NCBI GenBank assembly: GCA_030015575.1
Contig: JASDDO010000018.1
Coordinates: 382,225,908 to 382,289,907 of the forward strand
DNA length: 64,000 nucleotides
DNA from: Agapanthus africanus
Lineage: Eukaryota > Streptophyta > Magnoliopsida > Asparagales > Amaryllidaceae
Direction of reading: 5' to 3'
A model generated the notes under the pieces. That model was not told the origin of the DNA. It did no database searches and worked only from the letters and a program-made list of their open reading frames with translations. Positions 9,446-22,038 of the stretch are shown here, one piece after another; within the stretch, counting starts at the first letter, position 1, and every line of letters begins with the position of its first letter. The position numbers and the translations under genes were made by a program.

Positions 9446-9741
9446 ATGGGACCGTGGTTCCTTCGCTAAAGCTATAGCCCCATTGTTATCAGAATACAAA
9501 GGTATTGGGTCAACAATGGACGGAACTACCTGAAGTTCACTAATGGACTTCTTCATCTAGACCGCCTCTTTTGCGGCATCGCTTGCAACAATGTATTCTG
9601 CCTCCATCGTCGAGTTTGCAATGGTATCCTGTTTGAAGCTCTTCCAACACACCGCCCCTCCGTTGAGGGTAACCACAAAACTCGAGACAGACTTGATGTC
9701 ATCCTTGTCACTCTAGAAGCTTGAATCGGTAAAGGACTCAA
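9446..9741 (-). pseudogene. pol: Copia E1 RNase H domain, broken off at its 3' end
   Basis: Same reading frame as the upstream pol. Visible motifs are FTDSSF at the junction with RT, the MEAEY acidic motif and YSDNNGA, the three acidic landmarks of copia RNase H. Stops at 9713-9715 (expected Gln) and 9557-9559 (expected Trp) break it. At 9446 the frame runs into the element A LTR, so the last part of RNase H is missing here. The domain would degrade RNA in the RNA-DNA hybrid during reverse transcription. Confidence 0.88.
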
Positions 9742-10846
9742 CCTTTAGTTCTCCATTACCGTAAACCAAGAACATCTCCTTAGTCTTTCTCAGGTATTTG
9801 AGAATGTTCTTTACTGCTATCCAGTGGTCCTCACCTGGGTTCAACTGATACCGGCTCACCACACTTAGCGCATAAGCTACATCTGTCCTTGTATATAGCA
9901 TCGCATACATTATAGATCCTAAAGCCGAAGCATAGGGTATAGTGCTCATGCGAACCCTCTCCTCGTCGGTCTTGGGAGACATCTCCTTGGAGAGGGTGAT
10001 TCCGTGCAATGCGGGTATGTTACCGCTCTTGGAATCTTCCATACTAAATCTCTTTAGTACGGTCTCTATGTACCTGGACTGTGAAAGTCCCAGTAATCTC
10101 TTGGATCTATCTGTGTAGATCTTAATCCCCAGAATGTACGAGGCATCAGCCAGGTCCTTCATGGAGAACCTTTGTGATAAGAATAGCTTGACTGATTGTA
10201 GCATAGGAATGTCATTTCCTATCAAAAGAATGTCATCCACGTATAAGACTAGGAACACGACAGTTCATCCTACAATCTTCTTATAAATACAAGGCTCATC
10301 CTCGTTCTTAATGAAGTCAAATTCCTTAACTGTTTCATCAAAATAGATGTTTCAGCTCCGCGATGCCTGCTTCAATCCATAAATGGATTTAAACAACTTG
10401 CACACCTTCCCGCAGCTCTCACTGTCTATGAAACCTTCCGGCTGATCCATATAAACGCACCCTTCTAAACTTCCGTTCAAAATAGCCATTTTTACGTCCA
10501 TCTGCCAAATCACATATTCATGGAAGGCAGCAATGGCAAGTAGGATCCAAATGGATTTGAGCATAGCCACTGGAGAAAAAGTTTCGTCATAGTCCACACT
10601 TGGTCTTTGACGAAAATCTTTTGCAACAAGTCTAGCCTTATAGCTTTCCACCTGCCCATCTACACCAAATTTCCTTTTGTAGATCCATTTGCATCCAACG
10701 GGTTTTACCCCATGGGGAGCAATATCCAATGTCCACACTTTATCGGTATACATATACTCTATTTCAGATCGCATAGCATCCAGCCATTTATCAGAGTCCC
10801 TACTAATAATGGCCTGCCTGAAACTAGTAGGATCATCTTCTTCCAA
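9713..10846 (-). pseudogene. pol: Copia E1 reverse transcriptase
   Basis: RT would copy the element RNA into cDNA. The N-terminal half (10846-10352) contains VGCKWIYKRKF, KARLVAKDF, YDETFSPVA and MDVKMAILNG, where the last normally reads DVKTAFLNG. The C-terminal half (10258-9713) carries the catalytic YVDD, followed by RFSMKDL and the IPYASALGSIMYAM block. All parts share one frame. In-frame stops lie at 10352-10354 (expected Trp after QASRS) and 10259-10261. Wording throughout is closest to Angela-lineage copia elements. The stops make it inactive. Confidence 0.93.
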
Positions 10847-11086
10847 GATGCAATCCTCTCGATCCCCGTCTATAAGAAAACTGTACTATCTCTCGAGCGG
10901 ATGAGAAATCCTACCAGATCTGCGGAGTGGATGAGGTTCATCGGGTGTAACTGAATCTAGTGGTTCTACCAAATCTTCAGTTATAGTTTGTGTTTCCGGA
11001 ATTTCATCCAGTTCTATCGTGTTGCCACCAATATTAACAAGAAATTATTTTTCCAAAAATGTGGCATTCCTAGAAACAATAATCTT

Positions 11087-12187
11087 TTATTCCTCTGCAT
11101 GGTAGAATAGATACCCATTAGAATCCTTTGGGTATCCCACAAACTTACACAAAACTGATCGTGCCTCAAGTTTGTCTGGGTTCTTCTTTTTGACATAAGC
11201 AGGGCAACCCCGAATCTTAACACGTTTAAGATACAAACTCTTACCACTCCATATTTCATACGGAGTTTTAGGCTCGGATTTGGATGGAACTTGATTCAAA
11301 AGATGTGCCATTGTTTGAAGTGCATATCCCCAGAATGAAAGAGGCAACTCAGCACTACTCATCATGGAGCGAACCATATCCAATAGGGTACGATTCCTCC
11401 GCTCCGATACACCGTTGTTCTGTGGTGTATATGGAGGAGTAAGTTGAGAGAGAATTCCATTCTCTTTTAAGTATTCTAGGAATTCCATGCTTAAGTACTC
11501 TCCTCCTCTATCAGATCGGAGGATCTTGATACTTTTGTCAGTCTGGTTTTTTACTTGGTTTCTGTATTCTTTGAATTTCTCAAAAGCTTCAGATTTGTGT
11601 TTCAAAAGATACACATATCAGAACCTAGAGAGATCGTCAGTGAATGTGATGAAGTACGAGAACCCACCCCTTGCATATATAGACATTGGACCACATACAT
11701 CACTGTGTATGAGTCCCAAGAGCTCTGCTGCTCTTTCTCCGTGTCCGGTGAATGGAGATTTGGTCATTTTTCCTTTGAGACAAGATTGACAAGCTTCATA
11801 AGATGAAAATTCGAACATATCCAAAAGTCCATCTTTATGCAACTTACTCAGTCTTTTCTCTCCGATATGACCAAGTCTACAATGCCACAAGTAGGATTCA
11901 TTCATATCTGAACTCTTCCTCTTACGTGTGTTTTGTATTCTGAGAACTGTGTTTTGATTAAGAACATAGACACCATTACACAGTGTACCTTCTGCAACCA
12001 TTATCTGATTAAGGTAAATGTTCATGATGTTTCTATCAAGAACAAACTTATATCCATCTTTATCAAGTAAAGAAACTGATATGATATTGCAAACTATAGA
12101 AGGTACATAGTAGCAATTATTCAAAATCATAGTATTGCCATTTGGCAATGCTAGGTGATATTCACCGACGGCGGCAGCATCAATTTA
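11087..12187 (-). pseudogene. pol: Copia E1 GAG-pre-integrase and integrase
   Basis: Integrase would insert the cDNA into the genome. The zinc-binding HHCC region includes LWHCRLGHIGEKRL and the CQSCLKGK pair. The catalytic core shows IHSDVCGP, RSDRGGEY and the NNGVSERRNRT glutamate region, so the DDE triad is present. The segment ends near the copia motif FVGYPKDSNGY. In-frame stops are at 12185-12187, 11618-11620 and 11087-11089. Reading continues in frame through all of them with no frameshift. A further stop lies at 10886-10888 in the linker before RT. Confidence 0.93.
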
Positions 12188-12580
12188 TGCTCCATTCCCT
12201 ATTCTGAGGGACATATCACCTGGTCCAACTATCCTACTTTTTCTCAGTCCCTGCAATAAATTACAGATGTGAGATCTTGATCCGGTATCTAGTACCTAGG
12301 AGGTAGGACTGACCAAAAAACAGTTCTCAATAACAAGAACACCTGAAGAAGACACAATAGTATGTTTCTTCTTCGATGGGGTCATTAAGGAATTCATACA
12401 ATCCTCTTTCTCTTGCTCACACTCATGACTATTGTCATAAGTTAGAGCCGAACCGACATTCCCCAGCCCCGAATAAGAATTCGGATCGCTCAAGTGATAC
12501 ATTTTATAATCTTGATTAGCGCGTGAAATGGTTTCTACTTGGAGTGAGAGAAAAGAAACACTCAGCGTGCGCTCTTGCAA
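12188..12580 (-). pseudogene. pol: Copia E1 protease region
   Basis: The aspartic protease signature VLDTGSRSHIC lies at about 12296-12260, preceded by a stop at 12296-12298 where Trp is expected. Protease would cut the Gag-Pol polyprotein. The stretch upstream to 12580 is in the same frame but shows no zinc knuckle, so the end of Gag is not recognisable. Confidence 0.8.
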
Positions 12581-14911
12581 AATTAGATTAGTTATTAGTT
12601 TATCTAATCAGGATGGCTCCCACTGTTTCCTCGAATTCTTCTTCAAACCTTAAAAGAAGAATTAGTTTGGATTAATCGCACGTCACAATACTTACTTAAC
12701 CTTTCGGCCAGGCTGGTGTCGGTACTTTGAGGGAGGTTTTCCAACGCTTTCGCGAAGTTCCTTAATTATATAACCTCTTTTCCCTTGAGGCGTTATCCGC
12801 TAACACAATTCTAGACACCTACTTGGTTTATAGTATTGATTGTTAAGTGAAATAATTTCCCAGGAGTAATCCTAATCATCAGTGGGATCGGGATCCAACT
12901 ATCAGCGTGATAAACTAGATGGAAGCCACTCTAGTCACCACACTCCAGAAGGTATGCAGCACTAGCAAGTTTCATGTATATTTGAAACTCCCGATGTGGT
13001 TTTTGCCCCTACGACCCAAGTGACCATGACACAGTCAACAAATCAAAGAGTCCTAATCAAGTTCAACCCGTCATTATCATGATTGCATTAAACCCACCCG
13101 TATAACCCTTGACACATTCAATAAGGTTATACGACTGTCCTAACCAATCGCATCGTATCCTACAAATAAGCAATACTCAGCTACCGTTCGCGCCATTACA
13201 CAGTCAACAAACGCAGCACGAATACTAAGTATAACTTATAAGAAATGATGGAGGGCTACGGCTGGGTTTTTGGCGAAAAACCCGTTAACGTAATAAACTT
13301 GATATCGTTGAAGGAACCTGAGTAGTTTTGAAAAAGGAGTGGTTTAGGCTCCGCTTTTGAAAACTTGTGGTTTTGAAAAAACCGAGTAATCTACAGTATA
13401 GACTTCTGCTCAAGAGGTCACTCCCCGTGAAGGGATCTCGGCTCTTGCCTCCTAGAATGAGGTGCTGGATATTCATGATCGAATACCACTATGCAAAGCG
13501 AAAGTATATAGCTATAGTTTTTCGAAATTTGTTCCAACAACATCTTTTAGGTTTCTTATCTTGTATTAATCAAAATTAATGCGGTCCCATCAGTTAATCC
13601 TATCACACCATAAAAAGAACGAAAATACAATGTACGTATATGCCATCCGCATTCACCACGGGGCCCCGTCATCACTCGTTAGGTTACTTAACTAACGACA
13701 AAGCGGGGGCTGGACTAGCGTGGATGTAAAACATATACAACATCTACTAGTATATATATAAGAATATATAACATTCGTCCCAGGCATGATAATAAGCAAC
13801 ATCACAGAATCTCAGCCAACAATACAGAAAGGTGGATAATCTTGGAGCCGTGGGTTTCATTTGAGCCGTAAATAAAACCCGATGTTCCCGGTCGTGTGGA
13901 TAGCCTGTGCAATGAAAACCTGGACCCCTACGAGCGCGGCAAGTTACCCGCCAATTCCAGAAGTGAGGCAACCCCTTTCAACAAAATGAATGGGCCACCC
14001 AGCACTTCATGGAATCCAGTAACTTGGGCGCCCCTCCGTAGGTCATCCTATACCCCCTACGAGTGCGGCGAATAGCCCGCCAATTCTGGAATGAAGCCCC
14101 CTACATCTCAACACCATGAGATGCGGGCTTGTTGTTTTCTAGAACCCGGCTATTCATGCACTCCACCGCGTGGTGATCCTAGTACATAAAATGAAAATAA
14201 TATGTACAAATAGTGGCATCAACCTCAACCCGTTCATGCCCCAAACAAATAATATACAACCCGGCAAAGACGGCAGTCCACATATCGGATGCTAACCCCG
14301 CAATAATAAATGTACAAATGAATACAAACTGTATTAAATCATTGCACCACCGGCTATCCACCACGACAATCTAACTACAATATCAGCATAATCACAGAAC
14401 ATCAAGGTGAATGTCATGTTCGCAAACTCGTCTAAAAGGACATATAGCAGATAGACGGGTTTACCGATCAAATGACATTCCCGGTCGCAGATGCTAATCT
14501 AAGTGCTGATAACAATTAAACAGTTGTTAAAATATAATGACTTCGAAACACTCTGAATTGCCCCAAACTGAAAAAACAACAGAACATCAAACTTGGGCAA
14601 TAAACAAGCAACACCTGAAACCCAAACTCCACGAGATAAGAACACAGACCAAAACACGAGGCAATCCACCATGAGAAAATCGGTGAGGCCGGATTTTTGC
14701 ATGATGTGGCCGGCCAAATCTAAGTGGAATTGCATCGTTTTTGTTCTGGGTTCATCTCATTGTCAAAGGATCACTCTGCACTTGCTCAAAAAAAATTTTG
14801 AAGCCTCTGAAAAATCGACAGAAACTTGAAGTTTAGTTTCAATGTAACGGAGTTGTTTCGGTTTTGTTGTTTTAACATTGTTTAAACATGCTAGTGTAGG
14901 GTTTATGGGCT
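12581..14911 (-). other. Unassigned E1 leader/gag interval, no gene seen
   Basis: This interval should hold copia gag but no Gag domain or long ORF is visible on either strand. It contains two diverged copies, at about 13924 and 14058, of a block reading CCCCTACGAGnGCGGCnA followed by CCCGCCAATTC. A minus-strand TGTTGTTGGAAC near 13540 could start an older LTR, but I could not find a matching end or target duplication. Confidence 0.5.
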
Positions 14912-14924
14912 GGCTCCGACACCA
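14912..14924 (-). other. Primer-binding site of copia E1
   Basis: On the minus strand TGGTGTCGGAGCC directly follows the LTR end. It matches the usual copia tRNA-Met site TGGTATCAGAGCC except at two positions. Confidence 0.7.
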
Positions 14925-15296
14925 TGAAAGGTTATGCTAGTGCCCCGGCTAACTACCGTGGCCAAATGCGGAACAAAAATTTTTCTAACGATTAGAACAT
15001 GGCACTAAAATAACTTTTAACCCGGATCTTTACATAAACCTATCTAGCAAAAGTAGTAGTGCTATCTAATATGAAAGAAGTCTCACCAAACGATCCAAGT
15101 CCTTTGGTCTTCTTTCCTCTTCGTTGGCTCCAAGTGGCCACCTTGAACATACTTGATCTTCTTTGTTGGTTCCTTCGGTTCTCCGCGATCGATCTGGCTC
15201 TCCGGTCCTCCTTTGTCGTAGATGATCCACCCGAAGGATATGATCCATGGCTTTAGCTCCACACAATATGTCAAGTGGAGCAACTAGAGAGCTTGG
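14925..15296 (-). repeat. Copia E1 5' LTR, 3' part
   Basis: The last 372 bp of the E1 LTR. It resembles the ends of the Angela LTRs at 1875 and 43917 (GAAAATTTTT-like tract, then a G/C-rich tail and CA). It joins the other part at 39201 across the LARD; CTTGG at 15292-15296 is the target-site copy. Confidence 0.8.
15292..15296 (+). other. Target duplication CTTGG, left copy of outer LARD
   Basis: Identical to 39201-39205 on the other side of the element. The two flanks join into one continuous copia LTR. Confidence 0.92.
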
Positions 15297-16851
15297 TGTA
15301 ACATTTCAAAAAAATAAAATATTATTTTTGGGAATTTTTATAATTAAATAATAAAATATAGAATATTTTAATAAGGCGGTACAATTAAATACCGATAAAA
15401 TTTGGAAAATTATGAAAATTTCTAAAAGAGGGTGTTTTATGTGAATTATGAAAATTATAAGTTTTTATGATTAATTATACGCTATTTTGTGCTAATCGCG
15501 ATTAAAAATCGCTAATCGGGCTTTAAACGTGTTTTGTGCACATGACTTGCACATATCATTTTAACACCTGTTACATTTTTTTTCCTACATGATTTTGGAT
15601 GAATGGTTATTTGTTTTAGGTTTACTACTGAGGAGAGAAGAAAACAAAACAAAAGAAAAGAAAAGGCAAAATTGAAATGAATATAGTATTAGGCATGGGC
15701 ATGAGAGAGAGTGGGAAAGGGTGAGGGTTTAGTTAACTTGGCCATTCTCTCCTCCATCTTTTTTCCTTCATTTTTCCATCTTTCTTCAGCCCAAGGCAGC
15801 ACCCTCTCCTCCACCATCTTCAAACTCACAAAACACCATCAAAACAACCTCAAAACTCAGTCCCCACTTCATTAAAAATGTGCATGAGCTCACTAGCAAC
15901 ACATTGGACCAAGAAAGCTTGCATTTTGGACACTTGGGGCAACTCAAGAATTTTCTTGAGTTTCCAAATGAGGTATTCTCTTAACCATTAGCCTAGTAGT
16001 TCCATTGCTTTTATATCCATGTTTGTTTAGAACCGATTTGGTGTCGTTTAGTGAGACTTGGGAAATTCTAGTTAGGGTTGAGTTGTAATGTGTAATTGAG
16101 CTCAGTAGAGACCACACAAACCCCCTAATGCTAGAATTCAGACCTAAACCAGAGACTAGAACCCTGAAATACGGATTTAGAAAGCCGATATCGGAAGAAT
16201 TATGGATTCTGTGAGTGTAAAATGAAATCTGCTATCACTCGGAGCCTCTGAAAATTATTTAGCAAACACAGAGGAGTGTGCAGGCACCAAGGAAGCTAAC
16301 ACCAAGACCCCAGCCCCTGACTCCACACTACATCCGCAAATTTAATCTTTCTGGCCGCAATTTGCGGCCAGAGTAGAGTCATTTTGGTCCGTGTTTATTC
16401 TGTGGCTCCTTTATCAGTAAACTAGACCCTTGGTATATGCAAAATTGAGTAATTTGACTTAGGGTAAAATCTGGGACCATTTTCAAGAGTTGCCATTTTG
16501 ATTCGGGGTTTCATTTTGCGTATTTTGAATTCTGGATTTTTGTGATTTGTGTCGTATTCGATCACTTGACGTTTGTACGTCGAAATCGAGTGTTATTTGG
16601 TGGTTTTGAAAGCGTAGTCCATAAGTTCTAACCTATAGGCCTTTAGCGTGTCGTTTTGATTTCCGATGTGATTTTAATACGCATTTGCGATACGTTATGA
16701 TGTGTAGGTACCCCCACGAAGACTTCGAGACGACAAGAAAGCGCGTGGCGACGTCGGCAACGGAAAGCGAAGAGCAAGGTGAGTAGATTATATTTACGGG
16801 GGAAGTCGGGTGGATGGCATATAGCACCCCCGCAGTTCGTTGTATAGTATG

Positions 16852-16882
<31 letters not shown>

Positions 16883-17048
16883 ATCTTTTAAGTGTGATAT
16901 GGATATTCAAGATATGTTTAGGTGTTCAATGGTTAGATTAGGGTTTTTAGAAGTAAACTAGTATAGCTTCTTAGTTGCGAACCCTAGAATAGGTTTACAC
17001 CCACACGCACACACATGCTTACTTTGTTATACTTGTGCGTATATGGGG

Positions 17049-17092
<44 letters not shown>

Positions 17093-18984
17093 CTAGGTAT
17101 GGGACGATATATATATATATATACACGTATACCTACACTTGGATGATGAGGATAGTGGATGATATTTGGAGATAAGTCGATGAGTTTGGGCATAGTGCTA
17201 TGAGATCGGTGATATGATGTGGTTCGTATTTTGAGATAAGACATGAGGTTATAGCGGGCCTTTAGGCGTGTGTTTTCATACACGCATATATATATTGATG
17301 GTATCAGTTCGTACTAGACTTAGATCAGTACCCCAGTTCATGAGATATGATAATAAGGATACCAGATAATTGATTAGATAAATGTGAGCTTCGACCCGTA
17401 CCCAGATTTGGGATGCCGTACGAAGGATTTACGTACGAGCTATATATTGATGATAGATCCGCACTCTTGACTTGAGGATGTCATATTGTATATTGAATCG
17501 TATGTAATACTATTGAGGCGGGATCACCGACTATTATATGTATATATATATCGACTCAGATTTAGGTGGTTTCCATACCCCTTTCGATTATCTTGTTAGT
17601 TAGATCTGTAGTTACTTAGTAGATGTTAGACTAGACCCGAGTTATACCTATTTCAAAACTAACGAATCGTGAGTATTTTAATGACAGGCTAAGGGATTCT
17701 ACGGATATTTTCAAAGACGGATATTTTCTTAAAAACACAGTAGCCTTTATTTTTCTAAACACCACGATTCGTATTATTTCAAATGGCAAACTGTATGACA
17801 TTTACATATTGATGTTCTTCACTATTGTGTTTATTATTCATTTTCCGCATATTCTTGCTATTCGCATCGCATTGCATGTTTAAATGTGTTTATTGTTATA
17901 TTAAAACCATGCTGTCAGGAAACCAGCACCATTATCGATGATGCGTATGTTCCACGCACACCTGCTTACCGGCTCACACACTTCATCATCGATAATTGCC
18001 ATGTCACTACACAGTAAGATTGTTGCATCAGGATATGACCCCTTGCATGATATACTTGTGTACATACATATTGTACACTCATACTTGCGTGCACACATAT
18101 TGTACACCTATACTTGCATACATGCGTATTTGCACATACATAGATGATTCTGGATAGATTTTGGAGATTTGGGAACCGCAAGATATATTTTAAAACTGGA
18201 TTCATTTTAAAAGAGCGGTTTTCCCTCGATATGTGCATATTACTGTTTTATGTTGCATGAATACTGATATGCTTACATTTCTATTATATATCGCATACAT
18301 CATGATTTATGGTTATACGCATTGAGATATGTTGTTTCCATGATATTTCTGGATTTGAGAACCGTGGGTATTTCAAAAGAAAGTATGCACTGTTTTAAAA
18401 AAAACTCGGTTTCTCTTGATATGATATTTCAGTGCGTCCACCATGCGTTTTCTCGGTTCTGAGACGTGTGATATGTGAAACCCGATTCGAGGAGGCGGAT
18501 GATTCCGTTTGCGGGTACATGATGGACCCGGTATGGTACCCCGGGGAGAGAGAGAGATTTCGTGTAGATGACGATGAGCCTGCCAGAGGGACCACTACCT
18601 ACCGGTGATAGTATTTGGGCTCGGCGGATATCTGGAGGATACCGACCGGAGTCGAGAGATGAGATGGGCCAATCCGGACTGACGGAGCCCGTGGGCCGAT
18701 CCGGACTGACGGAGCCCGATATATGAGGATTTACGTGCCGATGCTGGGCACAGGTTTCATGTTGTTTTCGAGTGTCGATGCTGAACACTCAGGTGCCATG
18801 ATTTTGATGTGTCGCGAGGGACACACGTTGATTTACATTCTCGTACTTCCATACATATGCTTTATGATATTTACATGCCTGATATTTTGTGTCATTGGAT
18901 GACACGTGGATGAGATCCACATACATACAGACATTGATTACATAGTTGGATGATATCCACATACTTATGACTTCATGATATAGC
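15297..18984 (+). repeat. Outer LARD 5' LTR, first part
   Basis: Aligns with 34691-38287 of the 3' LTR. It includes an exon-like block at 16708-16778, a TA-dinucleotide tract near 16853-16880, more TA/CA repeats at 17048-17122, and the hairpin at 17931-17996. It stops at ATAGC (18980-18984), where the inner LARD begins. Short ORFs differ between the two LTRs and are not genes. Confidence 0.92.
17931..17996 (+). other. Covarying hairpin, outer LARD 5' LTR
   Basis: 13-bp perfect arms ATTATCGATGATG (17931-17943) and CATCATCGATAAT (17984-17996) with a 40-nt loop. The same structure is at 37264-37329. The inner LARD has ATTACCGATGATG with the matching change in the other arm. Confidence 0.85.
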
Positions 18985-20713
18985 TGTAACGTTTTAAAAT
19001 TAATTAAATAAATAATTAAATGAATAAAATTGTTTAAGTCAATTTTATGATTTTCGGTAAAGTAAAATGTATTTTTCGTAAAATCAAACCGTGATTGTTT
19101 TTCACTATAATTTTAAAAATATCCATTTTAATTATGAAATTACTAGTAAATGGTGTTTATTTAGCCACTTATAAATTTTTAGTTTAATAAAATATTTTTC
19201 CTAAATTAATTATTTTAAATATTAACATAAGCTTTATTTTTACACTAAATTAGTGTAAATTACAAATTTAAATGGTTTTAATTTGTAAAAATGAACCATG
19301 GCATATTAGAAATTAGTGTGTATCATGCAAAATTTATTTGCAAATTTTTCCTATTTTCTAGAGCTTTCTTGAGTTGCTATAGTAAATAAATAAATAAATA
19401 ATTAAATAAAGCATGAAAAGACTATTATTGATGTTTCTTCTCTTGAAACTTCTACACACTTTTTCCACTCTCTTCTTTCTCTCCCTCACCTCTCTAGGGC
19501 CGGCCACAAACCCCCCATGGCAGCCCCCCCCCCCCATTTCCCACCTCATTTTTATTCAAAATTCATTAAAAACACATCAAAAATTCAATTAAAATTCCAC
19601 AAAATCCTATTTATTCCATACTCTTTATTCCTTGCTCATTTTTATATGAAATTTGGAGATGGAAAGCATGCATTTTGGAGGCTCATTTCTTGTTTGGATT
19701 TCACATTTTGAAGGTATAATTTTCTTTCTTTTGATTTATTGTTATTAGATGTTCATATTAAGCTTAATTAGATTTAATGAATTAATTCTATGTTCTTTTT
19801 TTAAAATGCAAGCTAGGGTTCTAAATTCAAGTTATGATTTTTAATAATTAATTAGGGTTATAGTAGTTAGTTTAACACTTTTAGTATTAGGAAATCTTGC
19901 ATGGTTATTGTTTAACAAATTGTTATTCAAAAATTGTTTTAAATTAGGAATTTAGTTAACTAGGTTTTTGCAAAATGTGGTTGTGGTTAATATAAAATTC
20001 TAATTTAGGTTGTTATCATTGGATTATAGTTTTAGTGGAAATATTAGCATATTAATGGAAAGAAAAACTTAGTTTGATTGCTAGTTTCTATGGTTAATTG
20101 ATAAATTGTGATAAAAATTGCTAATTTTGTAAACTAGATTTTAGAAATTCCTATATAAATGAGATGAAAAATATAATTATGGTTTCATTATATCATTATC
20201 ATCATGAATTGTGGTTTAAGTCATTAATTTATGCAAAATCATGTTTTGTGGTGGAATTGTGGTATTTTGCGTGAAAAATGTTGAAAATTGTTAAAGGGTG
20301 CAAACTAGAAATTTCAAATTTATACAAAATTGTGTAATAAAAATATAGTAATGGTTTGTATAGTCTAGTAATGCTATTTAATGAGTTTTATGACCATTGG
20401 TTTCATTTAAATGTCAAGTTTTGATGAAAAACGGTAAATTGGCATTTTCGGGTTTTTCGAAAACGGACGATTTGATTGATTTTAGGGTTTTGATGGATTA
20501 AATCATGTTTTATATTATAAGTAACGAGTTTTCTAAACTACAAGCTGTTTGTTGATGTTTATCTCGATCCATCGGAGTTTGTACACCGATATCGAGCGGT
20601 ATTTGGTTCTTTTGCGTGGACGGGACATAGGTTTTAACCTATGCTTGTTCCTTGTATCGTTTGACTTTTGTATGTGATTCGGTTTACGATGCTATTTATA
20701 TGTTTGCGTTTAG

Positions 20714-20783
20714 GTACCCTTCAAGTGGACTGCGGGCGATGAAGAGGAGGATGGCGACACTGTCTTCGGCAGACATGGACCAG
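20714..20783 (+). other. Exon-like conserved block, inner LARD 5' LTR
   Basis: Preceded by TTTGCGTTTAG and followed by CAG/GTGAGT, which look like a splice acceptor and donor. Equivalent blocks are at 27095-27164 and, in the outer family, 16708-16778 and 36073-36143. The 40 bp after it (GGAAGTCGGGTGGATGGCGT and on to CACCCCC) is among the best-conserved sequence between the two families. Confidence 0.5.
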
Positions 20784-21972
20784 GTGAGTAGATGCATATC
20801 TACGGGAGGAAGTCGGGTGGATGGCGTTTAGCACCCCCACAACGTAGAATAGGAATAGTGCTTATTGACATTAGGAAACCAGATGTGACCCTAGATTCTT
20901 AATCAGTAGGACCCTAGTATTGACCCTAGGCTGGACTAGACTGATTTAGGAAAACCATATCAGAGGATGAGTACCTTGGAAGAGGTTCGTAGGTTTCAGA
21001 TAGAAACACACACACGCACACACTGAAACTCGACATGGGGTATACGTGTGTGTGTGTATATATATAAAACTAGGTATAGGTGTGTATATATATATACAAC
21101 ACGTATATGGGATTGATTGATGTGATATGATACACGGGAATGAAACGGCATGACTGGGCTTGATGCCGTGATTCTTGACTATACAGTCGTATTAAAGTGT
21201 TAGCGGATCATTAGAGAATGAGATAATGAACATGTATACTTAAATTATAAGGGGTAGTGATGATATTGAGGTACTTGGGACTCTAAAATAGTACCCGGAC
21301 TGTAACTTGTAATTGATCACGATATAGGATATGTATGACTTGATTACGACATCATATAGGTGTGACCTGATGTCGATATCGTATAGATGTGACTTGATGA
21401 CGATAAGATATCGGTATAATTTAATCACAATATGACACATGTGACATGATATTTCTGAGGATAAACTAAGGATTATTCTATGATGGCAATGATATACGAT
21501 TGATGTATGCGATTATAGTTTAGAACCTTGATCATGAGATGTGTTGATGATGACATTATACGAATGATGAGACACCTAGGAGATACTTGACCCGTACCCC
21601 GATATTGGGATACCGTACGATGGATTTTACCGTACGAGGCCTAGATATGATGATTGATCCGCACTCTTGGTTCGAGGAAGCCGTACTACATACGTGACGC
21701 TTTTGAGGCTGGATCGCCGACTATTAGAGATATTGGTTCAGACCTTAGGTAGATGCTTGTTTCTTATTGACCAGTTTCTTAGGTTAGTTCCTTAGGATAT
21801 TAGATGGACACTAGTTTAGGTTCGACTCACATAGTGGTAGTTGTACTCGTATTTCGCAGAGGAGTGGATAATGCACATCTGTATTTACATTCATACTGTA
21901 ATCATCATGGTGCATGTTCTGACATATGTTGCTATAATCAGTATAAACCTTACCTGTTAGGACACCAGCACC

Positions 21973-22038
21973 ATTACCGATGATGCGCATATTCCACGCA
22001 CACTTATTTGCCGGCTCACACACATCATCATCGGTAAT
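21973..22038 (+). other. Covarying hairpin, inner LARD 5' LTR
   Basis: Arms ATTACCGATGATG (21973-21985) and CATCATCGGTAAT (22026-22038), 40-nt loop. The C-G pair here replaces the T-A pair of the outer family. Confidence 0.85.

Noticed and set aside
12640..13540. Possible solo LTR on the minus strand starting TGTTGTTGGAAC
   Set aside because: No convincing 3' end or target duplication could be found; kept only as a note.
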